A stretch of DNA of 64,000 nucleotides from Scytonema sp035967975 (GCA_035967975.1 JAWQFQ010000011.1:1-64000); one strand, 5' to 3'; shown: positions 1 through 9,179, counted from the first letter of the stretch. Numbers and translations: made by a program. Notes: generated by a model from the sequence alone, not told the origin.

Positions 1-11
1 TTATACTTAAG

Positions 12-47
12 CAAAACCCTCTTCTGTGTATTAAGAAGAGGGTTTTG
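12..47 (+). terminator. Strong hairpin, probable terminator
   Basis: A perfect 14-bp stem (12-25 pairs with 34-47) with an 8-base loop is followed by a T-rich run. It probably terminates a + strand gene lying left of the window. The stem is symmetric, so it could also act on minus-strand transcripts. Confidence 0.7.
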
Positions 48-54
48 TTGTTTT

Positions 55-165
55 TGCCTTCCAAATAAAAAAATATTTAAAATCCCTCTTGTGGTACGGG
101 CGTCTCGCCCGTCTTTATGAATTGGGCAGGCGAGGACGCCCACTCCACAATTGGATAAATAAATG
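55..165. repeat. Interspersed repeat, family A (MITE-like)
   Basis: The core is an inverted pair of cttgtggtacgggcgtc-type and gacgcccactccacaa-type arms, next to a ccttccaaataaaaaa end. Related copies lie near 9043, 16750, 17517 and 46620. It has no coding capacity. The copy at 17517 shows the full structure with inverted ends. Confidence 0.7.
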
Positions 166-173
166 GGAAAGAT

Positions 174-240
174 GAGCCCTGAATTAAAATTCGGGCTAAA
201 AGCTAAAACCCGTTAAAACGGGTTAAAAATTATATATGGC
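174..240. repeat. Interspersed repeat, family B (gaattaaaattc / acccgttaaaacgggtt)
   Basis: This short repeat contains ctgaattaaaattc followed by an acccgttaaaacgggtt palindrome. The same pattern recurs at about 27208, 28890, 31552, 32203 and 48260. The palindrome would form a small hairpin in RNA. The rest of 1-379 shows no gene. Confidence 0.75.
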
Positions 241-379
241 GCTTCTCCATTAGATGTTATGACCTTGCACTTGTTTGGCAAAAAAAGACTTTAAACCCTC
301 ATCTGTCCTACCTTCAAATGTTACTCAGTAAGTCCTATTTAGTCAGATTTATATGATTTTAGCTTTAAGCAAGAACGCA

Positions 380-3300
380 CTATTGATAACTTATTAATCT
401 TTCTACTTCTATCGCTTTTTCTTCAATATCTAATTCTCGATAAATTTGCAAACTCTCTGATAGTAATTGGTACGCAATTGCTTGAGTCGATTGATTATAT
501 TGATGGCGTTTTAAGTTAATTTCACCCAATAATTTGCGTGCTCTTGCTTCCCTTTGTTGAGAGTTAAAATTCTGAAACACTTGTAGAGCTTCTTGCGCTA
601 GTTCTTCGGCATGGTCTAGATTTTCTATGACATTTATTTCTAAATAAGCACAGGCAATATCCAAAACTTCTTCTGCTCTACTGACTGTTTTTCCTAGTTC
701 TGTAAGATAGGCAAAGCCAAGGTCATAAAACTCTTCAAATTGGGTAATTTGTTCTTGTAAAGATGGGTCATTTGTAGATAATCTATGCAGGCGTTTTGCC
801 CAGATTAAAGCAAGAGAAGTGTAATCATAGGCAATATTTTCTTTATAATCTCCTATAGTATTTATCTCAATAGCTTGACGAATATTTTGTTCAGCTTGTG
901 TTAGTAAATCTAGAGATACTGCTTCATCTTCACTGTTTTTGGCTAACAAGCGTTGACTATTACCAATTTGTCTACAACACCTAGCTACGCTTTCATCTTG
1001 TTCTAGTTGTTGGTACAATTCACAGCTTTGTTGGTAGTACTCAACCGCTTGCTGATACTTGCCCCATTCTTGATAAATCCTGCCGAATTGATAGTAAGCT
1101 AAAGCTATGTGGACTTGGTCATCAAGTTGCTCACGGATATCTAAGACTTGCTGTTGGGATTCTACTGCTTGCTGATACTTACCCCAGTCGCGATAGCAAC
1201 TGGCTAGGTTGTACCACTGATTGGCGACATTGTGTTGTTGACCGAATTGCTGATACAACTGGAGGCTTTGTTGGTGGTAATCAACCGCTTGCTCATACTT
1301 GCCCGATGCTTGATAAATCCTGCCGAATTGATTGTAAGCTAAAGCTATATTGACTTGGTCATCAAGTTGCTCTCGGATTGCCAAGTCGTGCTGTTGGCAT
1401 TCTACTGCTTGCTCATACTTACCCCAGTCGCGATAGCAAGTGGCTAGCCAGTACCACAGAGCAGCTACACCTTGTTGTTGACCGAATTGCTGATACAATT
1501 CGAGGCTTTGTTGGTAGTACTCAACCGCTTGCTGATACTTGCCCCATCCTTGATAAATCCAGCCGAATTGACGGTAAGCTAAAGCTAGGATGTACCACTG
1601 ATTGGCGACATCTTGTTGTTTACCCAACTGCTGATACAACTGGAGGCTTTGTTGGTGGTAATCAACCGCTTGCTCATACTTGCCCGATGCTTGATAAATC
1701 CTGCCGAATTGATTGTAAGCTAAAGCTATATTGACTTGGTCATCAAGTTGCTCTCGGATTGCCAAGTCGTGCTGTTGGGATTCTAGTGCTTGCTGATACT
1801 TACCCCAGTCGCGATAGCAAGTGGCTAGCCAGTACCACTGATTGGCGACATCTTGTTGTTTACCCAATTGTTGATACAACTGGAGGCTTTGTTGGTAGTA
1901 CTCAACCGCTTGCTCATACTTGCCCGATGCTTGATAAATCCTGCCGAATTGATTGTNNNNNNNNNNNNNNNNNNNNNNNNNNNNNNNNNNNNNNNNNNNN
2001 NNNNNNNNNNNNNNNNNNNNNNNNNNNNNNNNNNNNNNNNNNNNNNNNNNNNNNNNGTCGTGCTGTTGGGATTCTAGTGCTTGCTGATACTTACCCCAGT
2101 CGCGATAGCAATTAGCTAGCCAGTACCACTGATTGGCGACATTTTTTTGTTTACCCAATTGCTGATACAACTGTAGGCTTTGTTGGTGGTAGTCAACTGC
2201 TTGCTCATACTTGCCCCATCCTTGATAAACTCTGCCTATTTCATAAAAAGTGTCTGCCTCAACTTCTGGACGATCGCTCTGTTGACCAATAGCTAACCGC
2301 CTTTTAAAATACTCTATGGACTGCTCATATTTACTATATAAACGGTAACAAATTCCCCAGTCATACCAAAAATCAAGCAAAGAGTTTGGTGGAGAATTTA
2401 AAATTAGTTTATCATATGCATTTTGATAATAATTACTTGCATTATGATATTTTTCTTGAGCTTGATAACAATCAGCTATTGCCCAATACACAAAGCAAAT
2501 GAGATGGTTATCTTGCTGATGTAATAGTTCTTCTAAAAGAGCGATCGCCCGCTCATAATTATCAGTACGGACATAAGACAAAGCTGTCAGGAAGGTTAAA
2601 GACTGTGTGCTTAATTGGTCATTTGTCCAATTTTGGCAAGTGGCTTCCAACGCTGGGGTCATTTCTTCGCCCAACTCCGCAATCATTTTCTTAAGGTTAC
2701 TGAACAGGAGTGGGTTTAACTGATTAACAATCTCAGTCACACAATCTATCAAAGTTTTTCCAGATTCACCACAAGCCACATACAAAATAGCTAACTGTGC
2801 TCTTATATGTACAAACTCCGACAGCGTTAAATCATTAATATATTGTTTTAATTGGGCTATGACTTCACCTTTCTGGTTAAATATCTCAATCTGACGTAGC
2901 AATCTCAGCAGTTGTTTAACTGTATCGCTTTCTGAGTCAATCTCTAAACCTATAGCTGTCAAAACTATCTTTTCAATCAGCTTTTTCCGAAAACTGCTAT
3001 TAACTTCAACTTCTGCTATAACTTGACCAGCAAACAACAAATTTTCTAGTGGGAATTCTAAATAGCTACTTGACGTAGTTGGGTCGTTCTGCAAACTTTG
3101 CCAGATGATAATCGCATTTGGGGATGAGGCATTGTTAATTTTTATGTTTCCATATTGTAGCGCAGGCTTATAGTCTTCAAGAGGTTTGAAAAGCTGCTCT
3201 ACTAATTTATTGACTTGTTTACGAAAATACGCTCCATAGTACCCTAAAGCTAGCAAAAGTGGCTCTTTCCAACGGGGTTCATGAAGATGCTCGCGGATGA

Positions 3301-5212
3301 TTTCTAGAATATCGCTCACCTGATTGTCAGCAATATAACGCGCTGCAAAATACTCTTCAAAGGTGAGGTGCATAAAGCCATAAACCCCAGGCGCACGTTC
3401 TACAAGTAAACCTGTTGTTTCGCGCACCTTCCTTAAAAATTCCTGTACCGCTTGTGCTACAAAATCTGATTCTGGCTCAATATCATTAAGTTCTGCTAAC
3501 TTGACTGATAATTTTTCTTTCACCTCCACCTCAGTTACCAAACCGGAGGGCTTTTCCTCATGCATCCAATAAGCTAAGGGAGCTAACAATTCTACAACTT
3601 CATTTTGGCTGAGTAATACTTTGGAAGCATCAGGTAACTTTTTACCTAATTGCCAATCTTCTGTTAAGGTTTGGACAGCTAACTCATAAAGTTTTACGCG
3701 ACGATTGGGCAAACGTTCACCATTACGATGAATCAATGCCAAAATGGTTAATAGTAGTGGGTTCGCTGTAAGGCGCTTTATACCTTCGTTGTCTTTAATC
3801 GCTTCTAAAATCTGCTGTGCTTGGCTATTTCCTGTTCTTTCCCATTGCTCTTCGCCTGCTTCTGGTTGCTGCGCCTGTTCAATTGCTTTACACCACCTCT
3901 GTAGGAACCTCTCTACGAGTTCACTACTCATGTCTTCGATAGTAAACTCAGCAAAACGACTGCTTAGTTTTACATCTTGATAGCCTGCAATCCGGCTAGT
4001 AATTATAAATTTGTTCGTCCAGTAATCATCAACAAATTGATTAATTCTTTCTACAATCAGCCTGCGACTTTGTTGGTCAAAAACTTCATCCAGTCCATCC
4101 AAAAGCATTAAGCACTCGCCTTGGCGCATTTTTTCTAATAGTAATGTCCCTATCTGAGTTTCTGCTGTAACCTCATTCTGAATAGAAGTTTCCCATCTTT
4201 GATAAAACTGGCGTAGATACTCTCGCAACGTTAAGTCTGGTTGCTGTTGTAATTGCTCTGCATAATCAGCAATGCGAAAGAAAATAGGTAACAAGGTTTT
4301 GCCTAAATCTTCCTTTGCTTCGCCATCTATCACTGATTCAAAACTATCCCGTTTAGCCAGAGCAAAATGTAGTGCTAAGTAACGGAGTAGGGTTGTTTTT
4401 CCTGCACCGGGCGCACCAAGAATGACGCTGTATTGGTGTGCGCGGACTGCGTGGGATAAATTAACTTTTTGTACGATTGTTTTGGTGCTTGTGGAAATGG
4501 GTTGTATATCAATTTCGGGATATTTTCCTATTTCTAATCCACGCTGTTCTCGTTCTGAAGTTTCTGTAATTTCCTGTCTTCGTACTGCTTGCAGGGAAAT
4601 ATAGATTTGGTCGAGAAAAATATCGACTTGGCGTTGTACCTGCATGACGCCGCTGATTTTGAGGTAGGAATTTTCAGCAATTAGCCACTCTAAGTATGGA
4701 TATAATAAGGGATTAAAGACTGGACGTGTTGTAAATTTAAGAACTTTACCTCGCCAATCCCAAAAATCGGGCGCACGGTGGCGAAATTCTTCTAAAAATT
4801 CTTCTCGGTTTAGCCAAAAAATCAAGATGAGTTTTTTTTCAAAGAGGGTGTCTCTTCCTAAGTTTAATTGTCTCATCTCTCGCACTAGGCGGGGTGTGGG
4901 TAGTTGATCTATCCCAAATACCATTAATAATTTGCGTTGATTTTGTTGGTTTGTTTCTCTTAAACTGTAAAGAAAGTTATGGAGTGAATCATTACTATAG
5001 AAGAAGTTTTCTGGTTTAAAGTTTTCGTCGCTCTCTGAGATGAGAGATTTTAGGTTTTCTACAATGGGGTGTTGGGGTCCGCTTTCGGGTGCGATCGCAA
5101 AGATGGATGTTGTACCGCTTGATAGTTCTATATGGTTAATTAGTTTATCTAATTCTTCTTGGTCAGCAGTGCTTAGAGGGTGGGGGGTGAATTTGTTATC
5201 GGCTATCTGCAT
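380..5212 (-). CDS. NACHT-domain NTPase with a long TPR array
   Basis: A STAND-type signalling NTPase of about 1610 residues. Residues 1-180 resemble a P-loop ATPase fold without its own Walker A. The NACHT core has Walker A GAPGAGKTT (about 266-274) and Walker B LMLLDGLDEV (about 367-376), followed by a helical region. Residues about 880-1430 are TPR/kinesin-light-chain-like 40-residue repeats, arranged as nearly identical 80-residue pairs (FGRIYQASGKYEQAV / YRDWGKYQQALESQQHD). An assembly gap at 1957-2056 falls in this array, so the true length is unknown. The start is ATG. The next gene upstream, on the same strand, encodes a second P-loop ATPase. Bacterial NACHT proteins are known anti-phage sensors, with the variable TPR array as the likely recognition part. 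That role here is inference from architecture and neighbours. Confidence 0.85.
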   Translation of the reverse strand: MQIADNKFTPHPLSTADQEELDKLINHIELSSGTTSIFAIAPESGPQHPIVENLKSLISESDENFKPENFFYSNDSLHNFLYSLRETNQQNQRKLLMVFGIDQLPTPRLVREMRQLNLGRDTLFEKKLILIFWLNREEFLEEFRHRAPDFWDWRGKVLKFTTRPVFNPLLYPYLEWLIAENSYLKISGVMQVQRQVDIFLDQIYISLQAVRRQEITETSEREQRGLEIGKYPEIDIQPISTSTKTIVQKVNLSHAVRAHQYSVILGAPGAGKTTLLRYLALHFALAKRDSFESVIDGEAKEDLGKTLLPIFFRIADYAEQLQQQPDLTLREYLRQFYQRWETSIQNEVTAETQIGTLLLEKMRQGECLMLLDGLDEVFDQQSRRLIVERINQFVDDYWTNKFIITSRIAGYQDVKLSSRFAEFTIEDMSSELVERFLQRWCKAIEQAQQPEAGEEQWERTGNSQAQQILEAIKDNEGIKRLTANPLLLTILALIHRNGERLPNRRVKLYELAVQTLTEDWQLGKKLPDASKVLLSQNEVVELLAPLAYWMHEEKPSGLVTEVEVKEKLSVKLAELNDIEPESDFVAQAVQEFLRKVRETTGLLVERAPGVYGFMHLTFEEYFAARYIADNQVSDILEIIREHLHEPRWKEPLLLALGYYGAYFRKQVNKLVEQLFKPLEDYKPALQYGNIKINNASSPNAIIIWQSLQNDPTTSSSYLEFPLENLLFAGQVIAEVEVNSSFRKKLIEKIVLTAIGLEIDSESDTVKQLLRLLRQIEIFNQKGEVIAQLKQYINDLTLSEFVHIRAQLAILYVACGESGKTLIDCVTEIVNQLNPLLFSNLKKMIAELGEEMTPALEATCQNWTNDQLSTQSLTFLTALSYVRTDNYERAIALLEELLHQQDNHLICFVYWAIADCYQAQEKYHNASNYYQNAYDKLILNSPPNSLLDFWYDWGICYRLYSKYEQSIEYFKRRLAIGQQSDRPEVEADTFYEIGRVYQGWGKYEQAVDYHQQSLQLYQQLGKQKNVANQWYWLANCYRDWGKYQQALESQQHDXXXXXXXXXXXXXXXXXXXXXXXXXXXXXXXXXXNQFGRIYQASGKYEQAVEYYQQSLQLYQQLGKQQDVANQWYWLATCYRDWGKYQQALESQQHDLAIREQLDDQVNIALAYNQFGRIYQASGKYEQAVDYHQQSLQLYQQLGKQQDVANQWYILALAYRQFGWIYQGWGKYQQAVEYYQQSLELYQQFGQQQGVAALWYWLATCYRDWGKYEQAVECQQHDLAIREQLDDQVNIALAYNQFGRIYQASGKYEQAVDYHQQSLQLYQQFGQQHNVANQWYNLASCYRDWGKYQQAVESQQQVLDIREQLDDQVHIALAYYQFGRIYQEWGKYQQAVEYYQQSCELYQQLEQDESVARCCRQIGNSQRLLAKNSEDEAVSLDLLTQAEQNIRQAIEINTIGDYKENIAYDYTSLALIWAKRLHRLSTNDPSLQEQITQFEEFYDLGFAYLTELGKTVSRAEEVLDIACAYLEINVIENLDHAEELAQEALQVFQNFNSQQREARARKLLGEINLKRHQYNQSTQAIAYQLLSESLQIYRELDIEEKAIEVERLISYQ
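1030..2250 (-). repeat. Tandem 240-bp DNA repeat encoding TPR pairs
   Basis: Near-identical 240-bp units (two 40-codon TPRs) are repeated at least four times. One junction (near 1585) fuses VANQWY directly to ILALAYRQFG, as expected from an in-frame loss of about one TPR. High DNA-level identity points to recent homogenisation. The repeat also explains why the assembly failed here. Confidence 0.85.
1957..2056. other. Assembly gap (100 N)
   Basis: Exactly 100 N sit between two copies of the TPR-coding repeat. By comparison with the neighbouring unit, the missing sequence between gattgt and gtcgtgctg would be 49 bp, or 49 + 240n bp. Both 49 and 100 leave remainder 1 on division by 3, so the reading frame stays open across the gap. 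Confidence 0.95.
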
Positions 5213-5254
5213 TGTGTTTGGAATTGATGAAAAGTTAAGATTGTTGGTTTAAAT

Positions 5255-5312
5255 GAACCGCGAAGACGCAAAGAGCGCGTTCGCGTAGCGTCTCGAAGAG
5301 AAGAAAGAGGAA
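5255..5312. repeat. Short interspersed repeat (cgcgaagacgcaaagagcgcg type)
   Basis: The gap between the NACHT gene and the partner ATPase gene contains a GC-rich inverted motif (gcgcgttcgcgtagcgtctcg). I recognise this motif as common in cyanobacterial intergenic DNA. No promoter is evident, so the two genes may be co-transcribed despite a spacing of about 157 bp. Confidence 0.5.
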
Positions 5313-5369
5313 AGAAGAGGGGTTGTTTTATAATGGGGAGGGGGTCGGAAATTGGGTTTTTGTAGCAGG

Positions 5370-6677
5370 TTAAAGTCTGGTTGATGAAGGATGTGTGGCT
5401 TGCCAACGTTTTAAATCTTCTATAAGAATGGGATTGATATCAAACCAAGATTTTCTATTGCGATCGTAGTAACCTAATATAAACTTGTTTTGCAAAAGTT
5501 CATCGCAAATCACAAATTCACCTTTGGTGGGTAGGCTATGGGTTGTGGTTGTTAATTGACCTGTGCGGTGGACTTTGTCTAATTCGGGAAAATGGTAATC
5601 ACTCAAATTATATTCTCTACGGACTTCTTGTACGGCTTCTTGAGCAATACTTAAGTCTACAAGTTTTGACTTTGTTCGTAATGAAACTTCACAAGCTGTG
5701 CGAGCTAGTCGGATCAAATCGCGCATGACACCGCCGCTTTTTTCACAGATGAAGTCTAGTGCATCGGGATTAAACAAACCCTTGTAAGCATCTCCTAAAC
5801 GTGCTATACGCTTGTTAATCACGGTTTTTAAAATTTCTCGCCCTTCTTTATTAGGCTGTGTTGTAGGGCTTAAATTTTTATCGCATTCAAAAACTGGCGG
5901 ATTTGTCAAGTCTAGGCATTTTTGAAAGCTTTCCATTGGTTGGCGAAAGCTGGGAGAGTATCTGAGTGAGATGGGAATTGTGTATATAATATGGCAGCTT
6001 AACTGAGTGAGCAAAGGGCTAGCAAACATTTCTAAAGCTGTCATTTGGTCGTGTCTATCAAGACCATCTACAATTGTGACTATTTTTTGCTTTCTCTTCT
6101 TTTCAGCCGCTTCTATAATAACGTTGACTCGTTCGATGATTTTGCTTAACTGGGGACGAATGTTAAGTGTTGTTGTCACTTTTCTTGTTAAACCTTGTTT
6201 AAGAATTAACCCTAGCTTTTTGATAATTTCTGGAACTGCTAGACCCGTATCCTCAGTGTCTTCATCTTGAAGAACTACAGTTTTTAGGCTTTCGAGTAAT
6301 TCATCTAATAAATTGTCTTGTATCCCCCAAGCGGATTGAAACACTTCTTCAAAAATTCTCATCCCAATCAGTACAACGACTTCCGCATAGCCAATGTTAT
6401 ATCTATCAAGGGCTGCTTCTGTATCAATCCAAATAACTGTATAATTGTTGTTTAATTGCTGTTGTAATCGTCTGAGTTCTGTTGTTTTTCCGCCGCCCCT
6501 ATGACCTGCTAGTAAAAACTTACTTGGGTCATCTTCCATCTCTAAAAGAGTGCTAAATTCTTCTACAGGACTGTTGGCTCGTGGGACGTAAAAATCTCTC
6601 AGGTCTTCCGTTTTGCTCAGGGGTTCTTCTGGCTTAAAAAGCTGATACGCAGGTTTCCAAAAATTCGTGTTGCTCAT
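5370..6677 (-). CDS. P-loop ATPase, partner of the NACHT-TPR gene
   Basis: An ATPase of about 435 residues (STAND/ORC-like or KAP-like) with Walker A AGHRGGGKTTEL (about 55-66) and Walker B IVTIVDGLDRHD (about 199-210). A helical lid with NPDALDFICEKSGGVMRDLI follows, and the C-terminal part is winged-helix-like. The frame stays open upstream to a TTG at 6710, but ATG at 6677 (MSNTNFWKPAYQ) is the better start. It is oriented with and upstream of the NACHT-TPR gene. The pairing suggests a loader or regulator ATPase acting with the NACHT protein. The exact family cannot be fixed by eye, and a role in phage defence is inference. Confidence 0.75.
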   Translation of the reverse strand: MSNTNFWKPAYQLFKPEEPLSKTEDLRDFYVPRANSPVEEFSTLLEMEDDPSKFLLAGHRGGGKTTELRRLQQQLNNNYTVIWIDTEAALDRYNIGYAEVVVLIGMRIFEEVFQSAWGIQDNLLDELLESLKTVVLQDEDTEDTGLAVPEIIKKLGLILKQGLTRKVTTTLNIRPQLSKIIERVNVIIEAAEKKRKQKIVTIVDGLDRHDQMTALEMFASPLLTQLSCHIIYTIPISLRYSPSFRQPMESFQKCLDLTNPPVFECDKNLSPTTQPNKEGREILKTVINKRIARLGDAYKGLFNPDALDFICEKSGGVMRDLIRLARTACEVSLRTKSKLVDLSIAQEAVQEVRREYNLSDYHFPELDKVHRTGQLTTTTHSLPTKGEFVICDELLQNKFILGYYDRNRKSWFDINPILIEDLKRWQATHPSSTRL

Positions 6678-7066
6678 TCTGGGAGTGTCCCGCTGGGTAG
6701 AGTTACGCAAACGTTATTAGTATAACTGGGTTTTTGGATTAGCGATCGCTACAAACTCTTATACACTAAAGAACATATGTGGAGAAAAATAAACCGTACT
6801 AAATAAGTAAGTGGGGGTAGATAAACCTATAGCAATTTCCACTTTCGTGAGACACAGGAAGAAATAATGAACCGCAGATGTTGGCGTCAGCCTTACCGCA
6901 GGCTACGCGAATGAACACAGATAAGTTTGTACCTCACTAGGCAAGGAAACGGTATAACTATAGAAATTAAGCCTACTAACCACTAACTACTAACCACTAT
7001 CAGCCCTCACTTTTAGTTGTGTTTATTCACTCCGACTTAGTTAACAGACACTCTGGCGGGATTTTC
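6678..7066. other. Divergent intergenic region with repeats
   Basis: Separates the minus-strand NACHT/ATPase pair from the plus-strand AAA/DUF4435 pair, so it should hold promoters for both. It contains a HIP1 site near 6742, a repeat with cttaccgcaggctacgcg at about 6888-6912, and an STRR tract of ctactaaccactaa units at 6972-7003. I cannot assign specific promoter boxes. Confidence 0.5.
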
Positions 7067-8170
7067 ATGAAGGTAGAATCTATCCTAATAAAAAATTTTA
7101 AGCGATTTGAGGAACTAGAGGTATCGTTTAAGAACCAAACCCTTGATACTGTTAGCAACAGATTTTTGCTGGTGGGAGATAATGGGTCGGGAAAGACAAC
7201 TCTACTGCAAGCGATCGCACTTCCTTTAGCATTGGCTACTAGACAAATTCAAAGAGTGACAGATTTTAACTGGTTGGGTTTTCTTCCTGGTCGATTTCAA
7301 CGGTGGGGACAGCCGCATATAGAGTTAGAAGTTTTATTTTCCGATGAAGAAATTCAAGTCACACGCGAATTAGCTAGAAGATGGGTACAGGCGCTATCGT
7401 CAGAAAGTCAATTTGTTGAACCAGGAGATAGTCAGCGTGTCCGATTGATTTTAGATGGTGAAAGCTGTCACGCTGAAACTCAAGCAGAATACTTTCAATT
7501 TGCTGGGCGTTACTATGCTAAAAAACTATTAGAAACAGACCCTTCTGTTCGCTCTCAGTTTTCCAGACTTCCTGGTATTTTCTGGTTTGACCAATTCCGC
7601 AACCTTGGAGCAAATCCACTTCCAGAAGAGAATGGTAATGGAGGAAGGCGAGTAGGAACAGGAGAGTTAAGCATTGGTAGAGTCTCTTTTGAAGTCGGTG
7701 TAGCTCGTTTGCGTAAGTATCTTAACGGTTGGAAATTAGCACAGCTGACCCGTAGTTATCCTGTTGACTATTTGATGGAACTGGAGAATTTGTATAAAAA
7801 GATATTTCCCGAACGTTCCTTTGCAGGTTTAGAACCCATGCCTGGAGTTGATTCACCAACACCGGAAGATTACTACTTTTTAATCAATGATAATCACCGC
7901 ACCTACGATATTGTCGAGATGTCAGCGGGAGAACAGTCAGTATTTCCTATTCTGTATGAGTTCGTAAGACAACAAATTGCCTACTCAGTTATACTGATTG
8001 ACGAAATTGACCTCAATCTTCATCCCCCCGCAGCACAGTTACTGGTACGTCAACTTCCCAAGCTAAGTTCTACTTGTCAATTTATTTTTACTACTCATTC
8101 GGAAGCTGTGAGTGACTTAATTGGTGAAGATGATACTTACCGTTTACTCGGAGGGTCGCTGTGCCTGTAA
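7067..8170 (+). CDS. AAA ATPase, PARIS AriA-like
   Basis: An ABC/RecF-type ATPase of 367 residues. It has an N-terminal MKVESILIKNFKRFEEL strand, Walker A GDNGSGKTTL (about 36-45), a signature-like SAGEQSVFP (about 286), Walker B VILIDEIDLNLHP (about 309-321) and an H-loop FTTHSEAV. The frame is open from a GTG at 7019, but ATG at 7067 begins the usual family N-terminus. The downstream DUF4435 gene starts before this one ends. An AAA15/21-type ATPase coupled to a DUF4435 TOPRIM-like protein is the known architecture of PARIS, in which the ATPase holds the effector inactive until a phage protein triggers it. This ATPase looks somewhat short for that family, so I call it PARIS-like only. Confidence 0.75.
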   Translation: MKVESILIKNFKRFEELEVSFKNQTLDTVSNRFLLVGDNGSGKTTLLQAIALPLALATRQIQRVTDFNWLGFLPGRFQRWGQPHIELEVLFSDEEIQVTRELARRWVQALSSESQFVEPGDSQRVRLILDGESCHAETQAEYFQFAGRYYAKKLLETDPSVRSQFSRLPGIFWFDQFRNLGANPLPEENGNGGRRVGTGELSIGRVSFEVGVARLRKYLNGWKLAQLTRSYPVDYLMELENLYKKIFPERSFAGLEPMPGVDSPTPEDYYFLINDNHRTYDIVEMSAGEQSVFPILYEFVRQQIAYSVILIDEIDLNLHPPAAQLLVRQLPKLSSTCQFIFTTHSEAVSDLIGEDDTYRLLGGSLCL

Positions 8171-9015
8171 ACATCCTATACTGTGAAGGTGTTGCTAAAA
8201 GTCCAGATATGCGGGTTCTTTCAGCTATTCTTCCTCCCGGTTGTACGGTTAGACCTATTGGAAGCAAGCAGGGTTTAGCACAAAGGATTTTAGGCGCAAG
8301 AGATGTTAGGTCCGGTTCCACAATTGTAGGTTTAAGGGATCGCGATTTTGATGATGATGATTCACCACCAACTAGCACTCCTCGCGATTGGCACATCAGT
8401 GAGAATAATATCAAGGTGCCTTTAGGTTGGTATTGGGAAAGAAAAGAAATTGAAAATTATTTGATAGATCCCAAAGTAGTAAAACGGGCTTTGGGTTCTG
8501 AAGCACCACCCGCTAATGAGTACCGTGCGGCGTTGCAAGAATCAGCAAAGAAGATTGCTGCCTACACTGCTGCAAGAATTGTACTGTCATTATATCTACG
8601 AAATCGACCCTCGCCCCCTTTTAACTTTTGGGGAGAAGAAAGAGACAAAAAAGAAGGATATCGTTTTCCTAAAGAAAAAGCCTTAACAGAAGTTAACTGT
8701 CGTAGTGAATTAAACAATATCATTGGACGATATCAACAAAAGCTTACTTCTCCTGAACGCAATCTTATTAATGAATTTGATAAATTACTACCAACTTGCT
8801 GTGTTGGTGGTAGTCGGTTTCTAAATCAAAACTTCCTGACTTTTTTTGCTGGTAAGGACTTACTTTACGGGATGCAGGCGCAACTAACTGGTTTTGGGTT
8901 TAAGTCTCCTGTTGTATTCCGCGAACGAATCATTAAGGGAGTCGAAGAATCAGCAGAAGATGTATGGACTTGGTTACCGGAATGGAGCCGATTAAGGGAA
9001 TTGATCGCCATCTAA
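8161..9015 (+). CDS. DUF4435 TOPRIM-like effector, PARIS AriB-like
   Basis: A protein of 284 residues starting with GTG and overlapping the ATPase gene by 10 bp, so translation is probably coupled. TOPRIM-like features are the glutamate in YCEG (residues 7-10), the acidic cluster LRDRDFDDDD (about 58-67) and the family signature RKEIENYLID (about 94-103). DUF4435 proteins in PARIS act as nucleases when released from their ATPase partner. The same activity here is inference. The order ATPase then effector on one transcript matches the family. A convergent hairpin at 9143-9179 lies beyond the end. Confidence 0.75.
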   Translation: MPVNILYCEGVAKSPDMRVLSAILPPGCTVRPIGSKQGLAQRILGARDVRSGSTIVGLRDRDFDDDDSPPTSTPRDWHISENNIKVPLGWYWERKEIENYLIDPKVVKRALGSEAPPANEYRAALQESAKKIAAYTAARIVLSLYLRNRPSPPFNFWGEERDKKEGYRFPKEKALTEVNCRSELNNIIGRYQQKLTSPERNLINEFDKLLPTCCVGGSRFLNQNFLTFFAGKDLLYGMQAQLTGFGFKSPVVFRERIIKGVEESAEDVWTWLPEWSRLRELIAI

Positions 9016-9042
9016 GTAAAGACTAACTTGAAAATAGGTGCC

Positions 9043-9085
9043 ACTAACGGGCGGGACGCCCGTACCACAAGAGATATTTGGAAGT
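9043..9085. repeat. Interspersed repeat, family A (partial)
   Basis: Contains aacgggcgggacgcccgtac followed by cacaagagatatttggaagt, matching the right half of the complete copy at 17517-17642. The left half is missing. Confidence 0.6.
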
Positions 9086-9142
9086 TCCTAAGAGCCTATT
9101 AGTCTGTTATTCCTCTTACACCCCACACCCCTACACAAAAAT

Positions 9143-9179
9143 TAACCCTCCTTAAGAGAAATTCTCATTAAGGAGGTTA
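9143..9179. terminator. Hairpin between convergent genes
   Basis: Stem of about 12 bp (taaccctccttaa pairs with ttaaggaggtta, one bulged base) between the DUF4435 gene and the convergent ParR-like gene. Probably a bidirectional terminator. Confidence 0.6.

Noticed and set aside
1378..2115. Open frames on the + strand over the TPR array
   Set aside because: They are antisense shadows of the repetitive NACHT-TPR gene and repeat because the DNA repeats; no ribosome sites.
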